Of a stretch of 64,000 bases of DNA, positions 27,401-35,045 are shown piece by piece; position 1 is the first letter of the stretch, and each line of letters starts with the position of its first letter. Below the pieces are notes generated by a model. That model was given only the letters and a program-made list of their open reading frames with translations. It made no database searches and had not been told where the DNA came from. A program made the position numbers and the translations under genes. This DNA comes from Sphingobacteriales bacterium 50-39 (lineage in GTDB: Bacteria; Bacteroidota; Bacteroidia; Chitinophagales; Chitinophagaceae), in the NCBI GenBank assembly GCA_001898505.1, contig MKTZ01000016.1, forward strand, positions 451,809 to 515,808, written 5' to 3'.

Positions 27401-27673
27401 ATGAATATCAACTCCTCGCTTGGCTTTATAGAGATCTCGGGAAAACAATCCCTCGATACCCGCATGGAATATTATGTACGTATCCCGTTGAAGATGGTGA
27501 CGCAGGTGGGGTTCCGGATGCTATTCGGCAAGAAAAAAGAAGAAGTGGACCCGGACCAGGTAGATGCCATCGAATACCGGGATATGAACAAACGGGTACG
27601 TTTTATGAACCTCAAGATCACCGGTACGCCGGATGATTACAAGGTGGGTCTTGGCAAGGCTAAAAAGGTCTGA
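24434..27673 (+). CDS. AsmA-family inner-membrane-anchored protein
   Basis: 1079 aa with one N-terminal membrane segment (about 15-38, ILIVLVVAAVAIL) and a long beta-rich periplasmic body. The sequence after the anchor (LPGRLAIGGSEISAFQNFPYISIGLKDV) is the classic AsmA N-terminal pattern, and the last 200 residues (MNINSSLGFIEISGKQSLDTRMEYYVRIPLKMV) are the AsmA_2-like C-terminus. AsmA/TamB-like proteins form hydrophobic grooves for phospholipid transport to the outer membrane. A full-length member; monocistronic or with the following small gene. Confidence 0.9.
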   Translation: MTKTPMKRRIRKILLRCVLFPILILIVLVVAAVAILYNQQQRLVTMAVGELNKQLPGRLAIGGSEISAFQNFPYISIGLKDVKFYPSKIASDKPIYEAERMYTGFSLSDILKQQYHVKVIALKNGRLDLVQDSTGQLNIVEASKMAADTTHTASSNSTPLDLAIKKIVLRNMTISFVDKHSGQHIVSHIDKIRSSLEDDSAHLIADLQGGMEVDYTHPGDSTLFRHKHLVADIKLAYEKPTQLLKLSEGKLRLEDAVFNITGTADLLHDLAVDIHVTGDKPDFGQLFSFAPPEVVRELKHFKYDGHLAFDGKVKGKLKGGEQPLIELSFTCTNAWLHNTKANKKLDSLSFKGFYTNGAGRGLKTSELRMLNMSARPGEGIFSGNFVLRDFTDPKVSMRVNSELELSFIGDFLGIRDLQRITGHISLKMDFKELVDLSLPEQNMDKLTQGIQSELTVRNLSFRIPNYPYNVEHLDLHAAMKDGRVKMDSLTFKVGHSDFRMDASISDLPALFHHQEKPVQVALNAHSDKIILRELLNADTTRNRKAREEIYGFNVGLLLETSVGELRHPKPLPKGKFTIQNLCASFKRYPHAFHDFGAALSIEDTILRLKNFAGRIDSSDIRFGARVTNYALWFDKVMRGRTQIAFDLKSQHLAMRDLLGRKSRQLIPKDYQEEVGSNIWLRSMIDLKYDSIFRFANIKVENISGELKNHAFKLDSVNGNVKLGIDNYIKIDTLTGKVGNSDFNISMRLYTGKDTIRMKKENYLQFSSRLLDVDQLTSYRLTGEEPAPDMSEIPANGAVAKTSAHDSSFNIFQIPFINFNAAVDIGKIKYKRLWMKNFHTNIRMQTNQQLYMDTLMMEIAEGKLAARAHFNGSDPDKIYLRSRIHVQDVNIEKMMLKLDYLGQDYVINKNIKGRLSGEIESYIQVHPDLTPLMDHCQAEMDIAIYDGMLVNFTPIKAMSSYFSDKNLNMVRFDTLRDKLSFKDGALNIPAMNINSSLGFIEISGKQSLDTRMEYYVRIPLKMVTQVGFRMLFGKKKEEVDPDQVDAIEYRDMNKRVRFMNLKITGTPDDYKVGLGKAKKV

Positions 27674-27741
27674 CCCCACGCTGATCCCACACTGAGCCCC
27701 ACGGGCACATCAATTGCATATCTGGTACTAAACATTATTTT

Positions 27742-27978
27742 ATGCCAGACAAAGCAACCATCCAACGCGCCAAAAAAGATAAGCGGCAAGGTAAATCCCC
27801 CAGCACGCAGGCCGGAGAATTTGTCAAATCCGAAATTGACAAGGTCCGCGCAGGGAAGCATGGCGTACGGAATACCAAGCAGGCCATTGCCATCGGATTG
27901 TCCGAAGCACGTCGCGCAGGTGTCGATGTCCCGCAGCCGAAAAAAAAAGCCGCCCGTACAAGAGCCAGGCGCAAATGA
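27742..27978 (+). CDS. DUF6496 small basic protein
   Basis: 78 aa, very rich in Lys and Arg, ending in a KKKAARTRARRK tail. The block GKHGVRNTKQAIAIGLSEARRAGV matches the DUF6496 family, small proteins found across Bacteroidota and Proteobacteria and likely to bind nucleic acid because of charge (inference). Lies 68 bp after the AsmA-like gene. Confidence 0.85.
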   Translation: MPDKATIQRAKKDKRQGKSPSTQAGEFVKSEIDKVRAGKHGVRNTKQAIAIGLSEARRAGVDVPQPKKKAARTRARRK

Positions 27979-28045
27979 GCTTAAGGACGGTGGAATGTTA
28001 AAGTTTCTATAAGGCCTTGGACAGGCAGCAACAATTTTTTATTAT

Positions 28046-28849
28046 ATGGGTAAATTTGTCTTCCGCAAATATTATCCAATGGTGAAAAACTTGTCGCGCA
28101 GGATTGTGAAGTTGTCGAATATGTTGTGCCTGTCTTTGACCCTTATCTTTTTCCCAAGTTTTTTACCGGCGTCTCATTCCCTCTCCCCTACTATTACAAA
28201 TGCCGCCAATCATACAGTCATGGCTGAGCATGCGGGCTTCTCGTATGCGGACTCTTCCCGGCTGAACCTTCTTTATAGCAGCCTGCAGCTGGACAGCCTG
28301 GGGCTGAGCCTGGATGCCTATCACAAGGCTATTGCAGGCTTCCTCAATATGGTGATATCGGGTGCGGTCCACAATCCGGGGGTGCTGTCAATCATTGATT
28401 TTTCCAGACCTTCCACAGATAAAAGATTGTATGTACTGGATATGACGAATGGCGTCGTGCTGTTCAATACCCTGGTGGCGCATGGCCGTAATTCCGGGAA
28501 ACTGCTGGCGACCCGCTTCTCCAACCGGGTGAACAGCTTTATGAGCAGTCTGGGGTTCTATATCACGGGCGACCCTTTTATCGGAACGCATGGTTATTCG
28601 CTGCGGCTGGAAGGAATAGAAAAAGGATGGAATGACAATGCTTCCAATCGCCGCATTATCATGCATCCTGCGGACTATGTCAGCGAAGATCATATCCGGC
28701 AATGGGGTTATCTCGGCAGAAGTGAAGGATGTCCGGCCATCCCCGAGGAACTGGACAGGGCTATTATCGACTCCATCCGCGGTGGAAGCTGCCTGTTTAT
28801 ATATAGTCCCAATAATAAATATTTACAGCGATCGAGGGTGGCTTCATGA
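28046..28849 (+). CDS. Murein L,D-transpeptidase catalytic-domain protein (YkuD-like)
   Basis: 267 aa with an N-terminal hydrophobic segment (MLCLSLTLIFFPSFLPASHS) acting as signal or anchor. The catalytic block is YLGRSEGCPAIPEE with the nucleophile Cys229; upstream, GDPFIGTHGYSLRLEGIEKGWNDNA and IIMHPADYV carry the His residues. This is the second L,D-transpeptidase-like group (annotated murein L,D-transpeptidase catalytic domain family). Such enzymes form or edit 3-3 peptidoglycan crosslinks or attach proteins. Start could also be ATG 28079. Confidence 0.9.
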   Translation: MGKFVFRKYYPMVKNLSRRIVKLSNMLCLSLTLIFFPSFLPASHSLSPTITNAANHTVMAEHAGFSYADSSRLNLLYSSLQLDSLGLSLDAYHKAIAGFLNMVISGAVHNPGVLSIIDFSRPSTDKRLYVLDMTNGVVLFNTLVAHGRNSGKLLATRFSNRVNSFMSSLGFYITGDPFIGTHGYSLRLEGIEKGWNDNASNRRIIMHPADYVSEDHIRQWGYLGRSEGCPAIPEELDRAIIDSIRGGSCLFIYSPNNKYLQRSRVAS

Positions 28850-28868
28850 GAGGGGGAAGCTTGCACAC

Positions 28869-29681
28869 TTATCGGCAACCATCAGAAAAGGAAACGCCGT
28901 ATCGCTCCATAGAGCTTTTCAGGATCATCCTGACATCTTTTGTAATGGTCAGGTGTTTGTAAAAGCTATACAGGGTGTCAAAGGGAATATTCTCCAGCCG
29001 GGCGCTGATCCGCTCCACTTCATGCCCTGGAAGAGGCATCCGATTGGGATAGCTGTATTGAATGGCTATATGCTTGTTACTGGGTGAAATGACCATAGTG
29101 TCGCCGCAGAAGACGGTGCCCTCCGGAGAGAGTGAAGGGACATGCAGGATGCTGCTGCCCGGGAAATGTCCCCCTAAATTGATAAGCCGCATGCCTTCCC
29201 AAAGCTGTTTTTCCTCACCGTCCCAAAGCTCCACATGCGGGCCCTTGTTGAATATCCAATGCTCATCGCTGCGATGGATATATACGGGACAGCCAAAGGC
29301 GTCCGCCCAGTCATTCATATTGCTGTAATAATGCGGATGTGAAAAAGCGATGGCGCGCAGCCCTCCGTGCTCCCGGATGAATGCCTTGATGGGATCGTCC
29401 AGCAGCGGGATACAATCCCAGAGGATATTTCCCTCTCCGGAAAGAATGAAGAAGGCCCGCTGTCCGATGGCAAAGGACGGAGCGATCTCCAACTCATAAA
29501 TATAGTCGTGCAGCCGGTGGGACTTGACGCTATGGCTCCCTGCCAGGGCTTCGGGCGTGGTCCAGATCTGCCCGCCCGGCGGGAGGTATTGTCTGTCATC
29601 GTCACAAATGGGGCAAATATCGAACGGGCGTTGTGGCGGATAGTGCGTCCCACAGGTGGCGCAAATTTTTATAGAGGACAT
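28869..29681 (-). CDS. MBL-fold metallohydrolase with N-terminal zinc ribbon
   Basis: 270 aa from ATG 29681. An N-terminal rubredoxin/zinc-ribbon-like motif CATCG...CPICDDD is followed by a metallo-beta-lactamase fold. The usual HxHxDH motif is altered: SHPHYYSNMNDW keeps the first two His but lacks the following Asp-His. GHFPGSS and CGDTMVI supply further ligands. It may bind a single metal. Substrate unknown. Convergent with the L,D-transpeptidase gene and adjacent to the AhpD-like gene on the same strand. Confidence 0.85.
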   Translation of the reverse strand: MSSIKICATCGTHYPPQRPFDICPICDDDRQYLPPGGQIWTTPEALAGSHSVKSHRLHDYIYELEIAPSFAIGQRAFFILSGEGNILWDCIPLLDDPIKAFIREHGGLRAIAFSHPHYYSNMNDWADAFGCPVYIHRSDEHWIFNKGPHVELWDGEEKQLWEGMRLINLGGHFPGSSILHVPSLSPEGTVFCGDTMVISPSNKHIAIQYSYPNRMPLPGHEVERISARLENIPFDTLYSFYKHLTITKDVRMILKSSMERYGVSFSDGCR

Positions 29682-29702
29682 GTACACTGTTTTTTATAAT
29701 GA

Positions 29703-30146
29703 TCAATCCTTACTGGCAACCATATGCATGGAAATAGCGATCCTGTTCCAGCTGTTGACCACGGCCACGGTAAAGATGAGCTGGGCAACACCTGTCTCGC
29801 CAAAATATCCAAGGGCTTTTTGATACGTTTCTTCCGACAGGCCTGCCTGTCCTATCCGCGTGATCTCTTCGGCGAGCTTCAGCGCAGCCTGTTCGGCCTC
29901 CGTAAAGAACGGGGTCTCCCACCATGCGCTGACGGCAAATACTCTTTGTTCCGTCTCCCCTGCCCTGCGGGCATCCTTCGAATGCATGTTGACACAATAG
30001 CCGCAGCCATTCACCTGTGAGGCCCTTAGCTTTACCAGCTCGGCCAGTTTGGGGTCCAGACCAAAAGCAGCCACCTGTCTGTCTGCGGCGTCCATAGCCT
30101 TATAAATACGGGGCTCGGCCTTGTCGATATTCATTCTTTCTTTCAT
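29703..30146 (-). CDS. Carboxymuconolactone decarboxylase / AhpD-like protein
   Basis: 147 aa (ATG 30146; 30134 also possible). Contains the redox CxxC motif with its histidine, NGCGYCVNMHSKDAR, as in AhpD-like alkylhydroperoxidases. Starts typical for the family (YKAMDAADRQVAAFGLDPKLAELVKLRAS). Probably a peroxide or electrophile defence protein. It is divergent from the MocR gene, and the operator at 30179-30223 lies between them, so MocR probably controls it. Confidence 0.93.
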   Translation of the reverse strand: MKERMNIDKAEPRIYKAMDAADRQVAAFGLDPKLAELVKLRASQVNGCGYCVNMHSKDARRAGETEQRVFAVSAWWETPFFTEAEQAALKLAEEITRIGQAGLSEETYQKALGYFGETGVAQLIFTVAVVNSWNRIAISMHMVASKD

Positions 30147-30178
30147 TGTTTTGAATTTTTAATAAAATTAGTACCTTT

Positions 30179-30223
30179 CTGGATTAGTCATCTAATCCAG
30201 AATCAACAAATCAACTAATCCAG
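30179..30223. promoter_or_regulatory. Candidate MocR operator: inverted repeat plus third half-site
   Basis: CTGGATTAG (30179-30187) and its exact complement CTAATCCAG (30192-30200) are separated by 4 bp, and a second CTAATCCAG occurs at 30215-30223, 2 bp before the MocR start codon. MocR/PdxR regulators are known to use combined inverted and direct half-sites that let apo and ligand-bound forms bind differently. The position covers both divergent promoters, allowing autoregulation and control of the AhpD-like gene. Confidence 0.75.
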
Positions 30224-30225
30224 AT

Positions 30226-31692
30226 ATGCAACTGCTGGAAGAGCTTATCACCATCGATCACCAGGCGGACACGCCCATCTATCTACAGATCACCAACGCC
30301 TTTATCCACAACATCCGGCTGGGCCGGCTGCGAAAAGGTCTCAAGCTGCCGGGGTCGCGTGAAGTGGCGGACCTGTTGCGCATCAATCGTATGACGATGG
30401 TGGCGGCGTATGACGAGCTGCAGGCGCAGGGGTGGATAGAGATGGCGCCCCGGAGAGGGACCTTTATAAAAAAAGACCTGCCCATTTTGTCACCCAAAAG
30501 GATCGACGCCGTACAACATGCTTTTACCATTCCCGGGAAGCCCTTGTTCCCGTTGGACGAACGCAAGATCATCCCCGTATCGGCCTCGGAATTCCCCGAG
30601 GCGGGTAAGATCATTTTTAATGACGGATTCCCCGATAGCCGGCTGGCGCCTGTGGAGGAACTGATCCGGAGCATGAGAAGCTTTGCCAAACTGTCCGTCC
30701 ATAAAAAATACCTGATGTACGGAGGCGCTCAGGGTACGGGACTTCTTCGTGAAACGCTGGCGGAGTTCCTGAGCGATACACGGGGATTGCCGATCACCCC
30801 CGGTAATATCCTTATCACACGGGGCGCCCAGATGGGGATCTATCTCGCGGCCAGCATCGTACTCGATCCGGGAGATCCGATCATCGTAGGAGAGCCTGGC
30901 TATTCGGGGGCCAATCTCACTTTTATCCAGCTGGGCGCCCGGATACATTCCGTGCCGGTGGATGAGGACGGAATAAATATAGACGCAGTGGAAAAGTTGT
31001 GCCGGAGCAAAAAGATCCGCATGGTGTATGTCATCCCCCATCATCACAATCCCACGACGGTGACACTGACGCCGGAGCGGCGGATACGACTGCTGGAACT
31101 ATCGGTGAAGTATAAATTTGCCATCATCGAGGATGACTATGACTACGACTTCCATTATTCCAGCAAGCCCATGATGCCTATGGCCAGTCTGGACAGACAT
31201 GGGACCGTTATTTATATCGGCACGCTCACCAAGACCCTGGCGCCTGCCATACGCATCGGGTTCATGGTAGCCCCGGAGAGCTTTATACGACAGGCAACCT
31301 CTCTCCGCAAGGCCCTGGATACGCAGGGCGACAGCCTTATAGAAAATGCTATAGCGGGGCTCTACAAGGATGGCGTCATCACCCGTCATATAAAAAAGTC
31401 CGTGAGACTATATAAAGAAAGGAGGGACCATTTATGCCGGCTGCTGCAAGAGGAGCTGGGGCGGCATGTATCCTTCAGGACGCCGGAGGGAGGGATGTCT
31501 GTCTGGACCCAATTCCCGCATACGGACATGGTAAAACTAAGCCGTGCTGCATATGGCAAGGGGCTGATCATCAGGGACGGAACGGAATATGATACCCCTA
31601 CCCGAAAATACAATTCCGTACGACTGGGGTTTGCGTCGTTAAATTTTAAAGAACAGGAGCAGGCCGTGGATATTATCAAACGATTGGTTTAA
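30226..31692 (+). CDS. MocR/PdxR-type GntR regulator with aminotransferase domain
   Basis: 488 aa. An N-terminal winged helix of GntR type (IYLQITNAFIHNIRLGRLRKGLKLPGSREVADLLRINRMTM) is followed by a type-I aminotransferase-like domain with the PLP-binding lysine at Lys336 in TLTKTLAPAIRIG and the EDDYDYDFHY and HHHNPT blocks. MocR proteins sense PLP or amino-compounds. The adjacent target is not a PLP-synthesis gene but the AhpD-like gene. Autoregulation via the operator in front of its start is likely. Confidence 0.93.
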   Translation: MQLLEELITIDHQADTPIYLQITNAFIHNIRLGRLRKGLKLPGSREVADLLRINRMTMVAAYDELQAQGWIEMAPRRGTFIKKDLPILSPKRIDAVQHAFTIPGKPLFPLDERKIIPVSASEFPEAGKIIFNDGFPDSRLAPVEELIRSMRSFAKLSVHKKYLMYGGAQGTGLLRETLAEFLSDTRGLPITPGNILITRGAQMGIYLAASIVLDPGDPIIVGEPGYSGANLTFIQLGARIHSVPVDEDGINIDAVEKLCRSKKIRMVYVIPHHHNPTTVTLTPERRIRLLELSVKYKFAIIEDDYDYDFHYSSKPMMPMASLDRHGTVIYIGTLTKTLAPAIRIGFMVAPESFIRQATSLRKALDTQGDSLIENAIAGLYKDGVITRHIKKSVRLYKERRDHLCRLLQEELGRHVSFRTPEGGMSVWTQFPHTDMVKLSRAAYGKGLIIRDGTEYDTPTRKYNSVRLGFASLNFKEQEQAVDIIKRLV

Positions 31693-31711
31693 GAAATCCT
31701 TACATTGCATT

Positions 31712-32350
31712 ATGGCAGTAAATTCAACATCCGCGAGGGTGACGGCGCTGTTCCTGGACGTAGGCGGCGTTATGCTCACCAATGGCTGGGACAGGAAAGC
31801 AAGAGAGGCAGCAGCAAAAAAATTCAATCTGGACCTGGATGATCTCAATGACAGGCACCGTATGACCTTCGACACATATGAGACAGGGAAGCTAAGCCTG
31901 GAAGAGTACCTGAAAAGCTCGGTCTTTTACAAGGACCGGCCCTTCACGCTGGAAGAGTTCCGCAATTTTATGTTCGACCAGTCGGTGGCGTACCAGGAAA
32001 TGATCGATCTTATCAAGGGGCTGAAAGCAAAATACAGTCTTCGTATAGCCGTCGTCAACAACGAGGGCCGCGAGCTGAATGAGCACCGGATAAGGACCTA
32101 TGGACTGGGCGGGTTCGTGGATTTCTTTATCTCTTCCTGCTTCGTACATTTCCGTAAGCCGGATGCGGATATCTGGAAGGTCGCGCTGGACATCGCACAG
32201 GTGCCGCGTGAAGAGGTGGTGTATATCGATGACCGCCCGATGTTTGTACAGGTGGCGCAGGGTTTGGGTCTGCGAGGCATCGTCCATGATCATAAGAATG
32301 TAGCAAGGACAAGAGATACCCTGGCGGGCATGGGGCTGGAGATGGGCTAA
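31712..32350 (+). CDS. HAD-superfamily hydrolase
   Basis: 212 aa. Motif I FLDVGGVML (nucleophile Asp; the usual second Asp is Gly as in epoxide-hydrolase-like HAD IA members), motif II-like VVNNEGRELN, Lys in FRKPDADIW and motif IV VVYIDDRPMF. A subfamily IA phosphatase-like enzyme with a helical cap. Substrate unknown. Lies 19 bp after the MocR gene, so it may be co-transcribed. Confidence 0.9.
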   Translation: MAVNSTSARVTALFLDVGGVMLTNGWDRKAREAAAKKFNLDLDDLNDRHRMTFDTYETGKLSLEEYLKSSVFYKDRPFTLEEFRNFMFDQSVAYQEMIDLIKGLKAKYSLRIAVVNNEGRELNEHRIRTYGLGGFVDFFISSCFVHFRKPDADIWKVALDIAQVPREEVVYIDDRPMFVQVAQGLGLRGIVHDHKNVARTRDTLAGMGLEMG

Positions 32351-32565
32351 TTCCCCGGGTAAAGATCCTGCACACCGAATGGATAGGTTTCGGAGACTTC
32401 CTCGCCCGCGTGTATGTGCAATGGGTGCAGGGCCTGGGTCTGATCCAGGTAAATAAATGCATTGTATCTCCGGGACAGTACGGAAGGGACATAGTTGCCG
32501 CGCTTATAAAACGATTCACGTATAACATCAACTAACTTATCAATCGCTATCGGTTTACTCTGCAC
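32347..32565 (-). CDS. Possible small protein, unrecognised
   Basis: A 72-aa frame with a GTG start that overlaps the end of the FtsX-type permease gene by 11 bp, and whose stop overlaps the stop of the HAD gene by 4 bp in convergent orientation. The sequence is protein-like: KLVDVIRESFYKRG, then NAFIYLDQTQALHPLHIHAG and a final FGVQDLYPG. It fills an otherwise empty 204-bp gap on the permease strand. I do not recognise a family. It may instead be a C-terminal remnant of a decayed gene. Confidence 0.35.
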   Translation of the reverse strand: MQSKPIAIDKLVDVIRESFYKRGNYVPSVLSRRYNAFIYLDQTQALHPLHIHAGEEVSETYPFGVQDLYPGN

Positions 32566-35020
32566 GTAAGCTCTTTACTGGTGTAGCCATTGCAGCCCGA
32601 ATAGACTGATAGCTGATGGTTAGGAGGGCGATGAGCAGGGCCAGCAGCCCCGCGGCTGCAAATATCCAGGGACTCAGCGATATCCGATAGGCAAAGTCCT
32701 GCAGCCATCGATGCATGATCCACCACGCCACGGGGCCGGCGATGAGAAAGGCAATGGCGATGAGCAGCATAAAATCTTTGGACAGCAGAAGTACAATGTT
32801 GGCCACGGAGGCGCCCAGCACCTTGCGTATACCTATCTCTTTGACGCGCTGGGCGGTGCCAAAGGCCGACAGTCCCAGCAATCCCAGACAGGCGATGAAG
32901 ATGGCCAGTCCTGCAAAGAGGGTAAAGGCCTTCCCAAACAGTTGATCATTCTTATACTGTGCATTGAATGCCTCATCCAGGAAAAAATAATCAAAGGGAT
33001 TGCCCGGGAAGAAGGCGGCATACTTGTTCCTGACGGACGTCATGGTGGCAGCGACATTGCTGCTATTCACTTTTATGGATATCCAGTTATTGGTGCCATA
33101 CAGGGGCATCAGCAAGGTGGGTTCCAGCGCATATTTGAGGGATTTTTGATGGAAATCCCTGAATACGCCTACGATGTCCCAGTTGCGGCGACCAGCCATC
33201 ATCGTTATCTGTCCGCCGATGGCGGCTTCGGGGGAGGCAAAGCCCAGCAGGCGAACGGCCTTCTCGCTCAAGAGGATATTATGGATCTTATTTGCATCGG
33301 GGTCGTGGTCGGCAGCATCCAGGTCCCTGCCGGCTACCATTTTTATATTATAGAGTCCCATGTAGTCATGGTCTATCCCCATCCATCTCATGGTATATTT
33401 GGAATTGGTACGGTCATCCAGTCTCCGCACATTGAAGACCCTCGACATTTCGTTACCTGGCAGACGGCCGGCGGTGGCAGCGCCCGTGACGCCGGGGATC
33501 TGCTTCAATTCATTTTTAAAATCATTCTCCCGCTGGATAAAAGAGGAGTCCCATCCCGTAAGAACGGGAGGCTTTACGATGAGCATATGATCGATGTTCA
33601 TTCCCAGCTCCTGCCGGCTCATGTAGGTGATCTGCCGATAGACGACCACCGAGCCGGAGATCAATAGGATAGTGATAGCGAACTGTCCGATGACGAGCGC
33701 TTTGCGCAGGACGATCCCCTTCCGCGATGCGCTGAACTTCCCCTTCAGGACGACTATGGGCTGGAAGGAGGACAATACAAAGGCCGGATAAAAGGCGGAA
33801 ATGAAGATGCCTGTCAGTAACAGTATAGTCAATCCCACGGGTATGAGGTAGCCGTGGAGTCCCTGGTGAAAAAGGCTGGAGAAGGACAGCTCGGTCTGGA
33901 TGAGGCTGTTGAAGGCATGCTGTGCCAGGAACATCAATCCGATGGCCAGTCCGAATGCTACGAGGTTGACCAGGAGCGATTCGACGAGGAACTGACGGAT
34001 CAATCCGCCGCGGGTGGCGCCTGTGACCTTTCTTACTCCCACCTCCCTGGCCCTGTCCACTGACCGGGCGGTAGACAGGTTGATATAATTGACCCAGGCA
34101 ATGGAAATGATAAAGATGGCAATGATGAATAGCCCCCAGACGACGGTGGCGCTGCCTGTCTTCCCTATCTCGTATTCGTAGTCGGAATACAGATGGGCTT
34201 TGGACAGAGGTTGTAAATGAAATTTCTCCACGCTGCCGGATACTTTGTTGCCATGAAAATGCCGTTGGCTAAAAGCATCCAGCTTCGCCTCCAGCGCTGT
34301 GGCATCTGCACCCGGCGCCAGCTGTATATAATGCCAGAAATCGCTGTCCGTAAAATCATAGTCTGCTTCCTTATACGCGTCCTTTCCCGACAGCATGGTG
34401 CAGTAGGATACCAGCAGGTCGAATTGAAGGTGGGAGTTCTCCGGTATATCCGCCATTACACCTGTCACCTTATACGGCATTGAATCCCTGTCAAGGATGA
34501 TCTGTCGTCCGATGAGGCTGGCATAGTTGCCTTTTACATTGCCAAAGACGCTGGATGCCGACGTGGCGGACAGGACCACGGAGCGGGGCTCTTTCAGGGC
34601 GGTAGGAGGATCACCTGCCAGCAATGGATAGGAGAACATGTTAAAGAAATGATCGTCCATGGCCACCGTACGCTGCTCCCCTATTCTTTTATCCTGGTAG
34701 CTGATGATGGTCTTGCCCCAGTTCATCACCCGGATATGATCCACGACCTCGGGGTAGTCGTCCTGCAAGGCCTTGCCGATGCCCGAATAGGTGATAGTGC
34801 CATGCTGGATGAGCTTGCCGTTCTGATACCTGTCGTTGGTCACACGGTAGATATCCGCCGCGTGTTTGTTGAACTGGTCATAGCTCAATTCGTAATTTAC
34901 ATATTGGAGGATGAGGAGGCATACGGCCATTCCGATGGCCAGTCCGGAGATATTGATAAGGGAGAAGCCCCATTTTTTATACAGGTGCCTCGAGGCGGTG
35001 AGCAGGTAATTCCGTAGCAT
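32555..35020 (-). CDS. FtsX/MacB-type ABC transporter permease
   Basis: 821 aa with the duplicated FtsX architecture: N-terminal membrane helix (FSLINISGLAIGMAVCLLIL), MacB-like periplasmic core (about 50-265), three helices, a second membrane/core unit, and a final three-helix FtsX block with KEIGIRKVLGAS, the typical cytoplasmic loop that contacts the ATPase. Such Bacteroidota permeases work in macrolide or lipoprotein export or as mechanotransmitters. No ABC ATPase gene is adjacent, so it must share one encoded elsewhere. Frequent paralogous family. Confidence 0.92.
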   Translation of the reverse strand: MLRNYLLTASRHLYKKWGFSLINISGLAIGMAVCLLILQYVNYELSYDQFNKHAADIYRVTNDRYQNGKLIQHGTITYSGIGKALQDDYPEVVDHIRVMNWGKTIISYQDKRIGEQRTVAMDDHFFNMFSYPLLAGDPPTALKEPRSVVLSATSASSVFGNVKGNYASLIGRQIILDRDSMPYKVTGVMADIPENSHLQFDLLVSYCTMLSGKDAYKEADYDFTDSDFWHYIQLAPGADATALEAKLDAFSQRHFHGNKVSGSVEKFHLQPLSKAHLYSDYEYEIGKTGSATVVWGLFIIAIFIISIAWVNYINLSTARSVDRAREVGVRKVTGATRGGLIRQFLVESLLVNLVAFGLAIGLMFLAQHAFNSLIQTELSFSSLFHQGLHGYLIPVGLTILLLTGIFISAFYPAFVLSSFQPIVVLKGKFSASRKGIVLRKALVIGQFAITILLISGSVVVYRQITYMSRQELGMNIDHMLIVKPPVLTGWDSSFIQRENDFKNELKQIPGVTGAATAGRLPGNEMSRVFNVRRLDDRTNSKYTMRWMGIDHDYMGLYNIKMVAGRDLDAADHDPDANKIHNILLSEKAVRLLGFASPEAAIGGQITMMAGRRNWDIVGVFRDFHQKSLKYALEPTLLMPLYGTNNWISIKVNSSNVAATMTSVRNKYAAFFPGNPFDYFFLDEAFNAQYKNDQLFGKAFTLFAGLAIFIACLGLLGLSAFGTAQRVKEIGIRKVLGASVANIVLLLSKDFMLLIAIAFLIAGPVAWWIMHRWLQDFAYRISLSPWIFAAAGLLALLIALLTISYQSIRAAMATPVKSLRAE

Positions 35021-35045
35021 AGGAAGGTATTTCCTTAAAGATACG

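Noticed and set aside
26477..27448. Long open frame on the minus strand (323 codons) inside the AsmA-like gene
   Set aside because: Antisense to a clear AsmA-family gene, His/Arg/Gln-rich and with no recognisable motif; a by-product of GC-rich codon use.
32555..35020. Possibility that the FtsX-type permease belongs to a local ABC operon
   Set aside because: No ABC ATPase or membrane-fusion gene lies on either side within the window.
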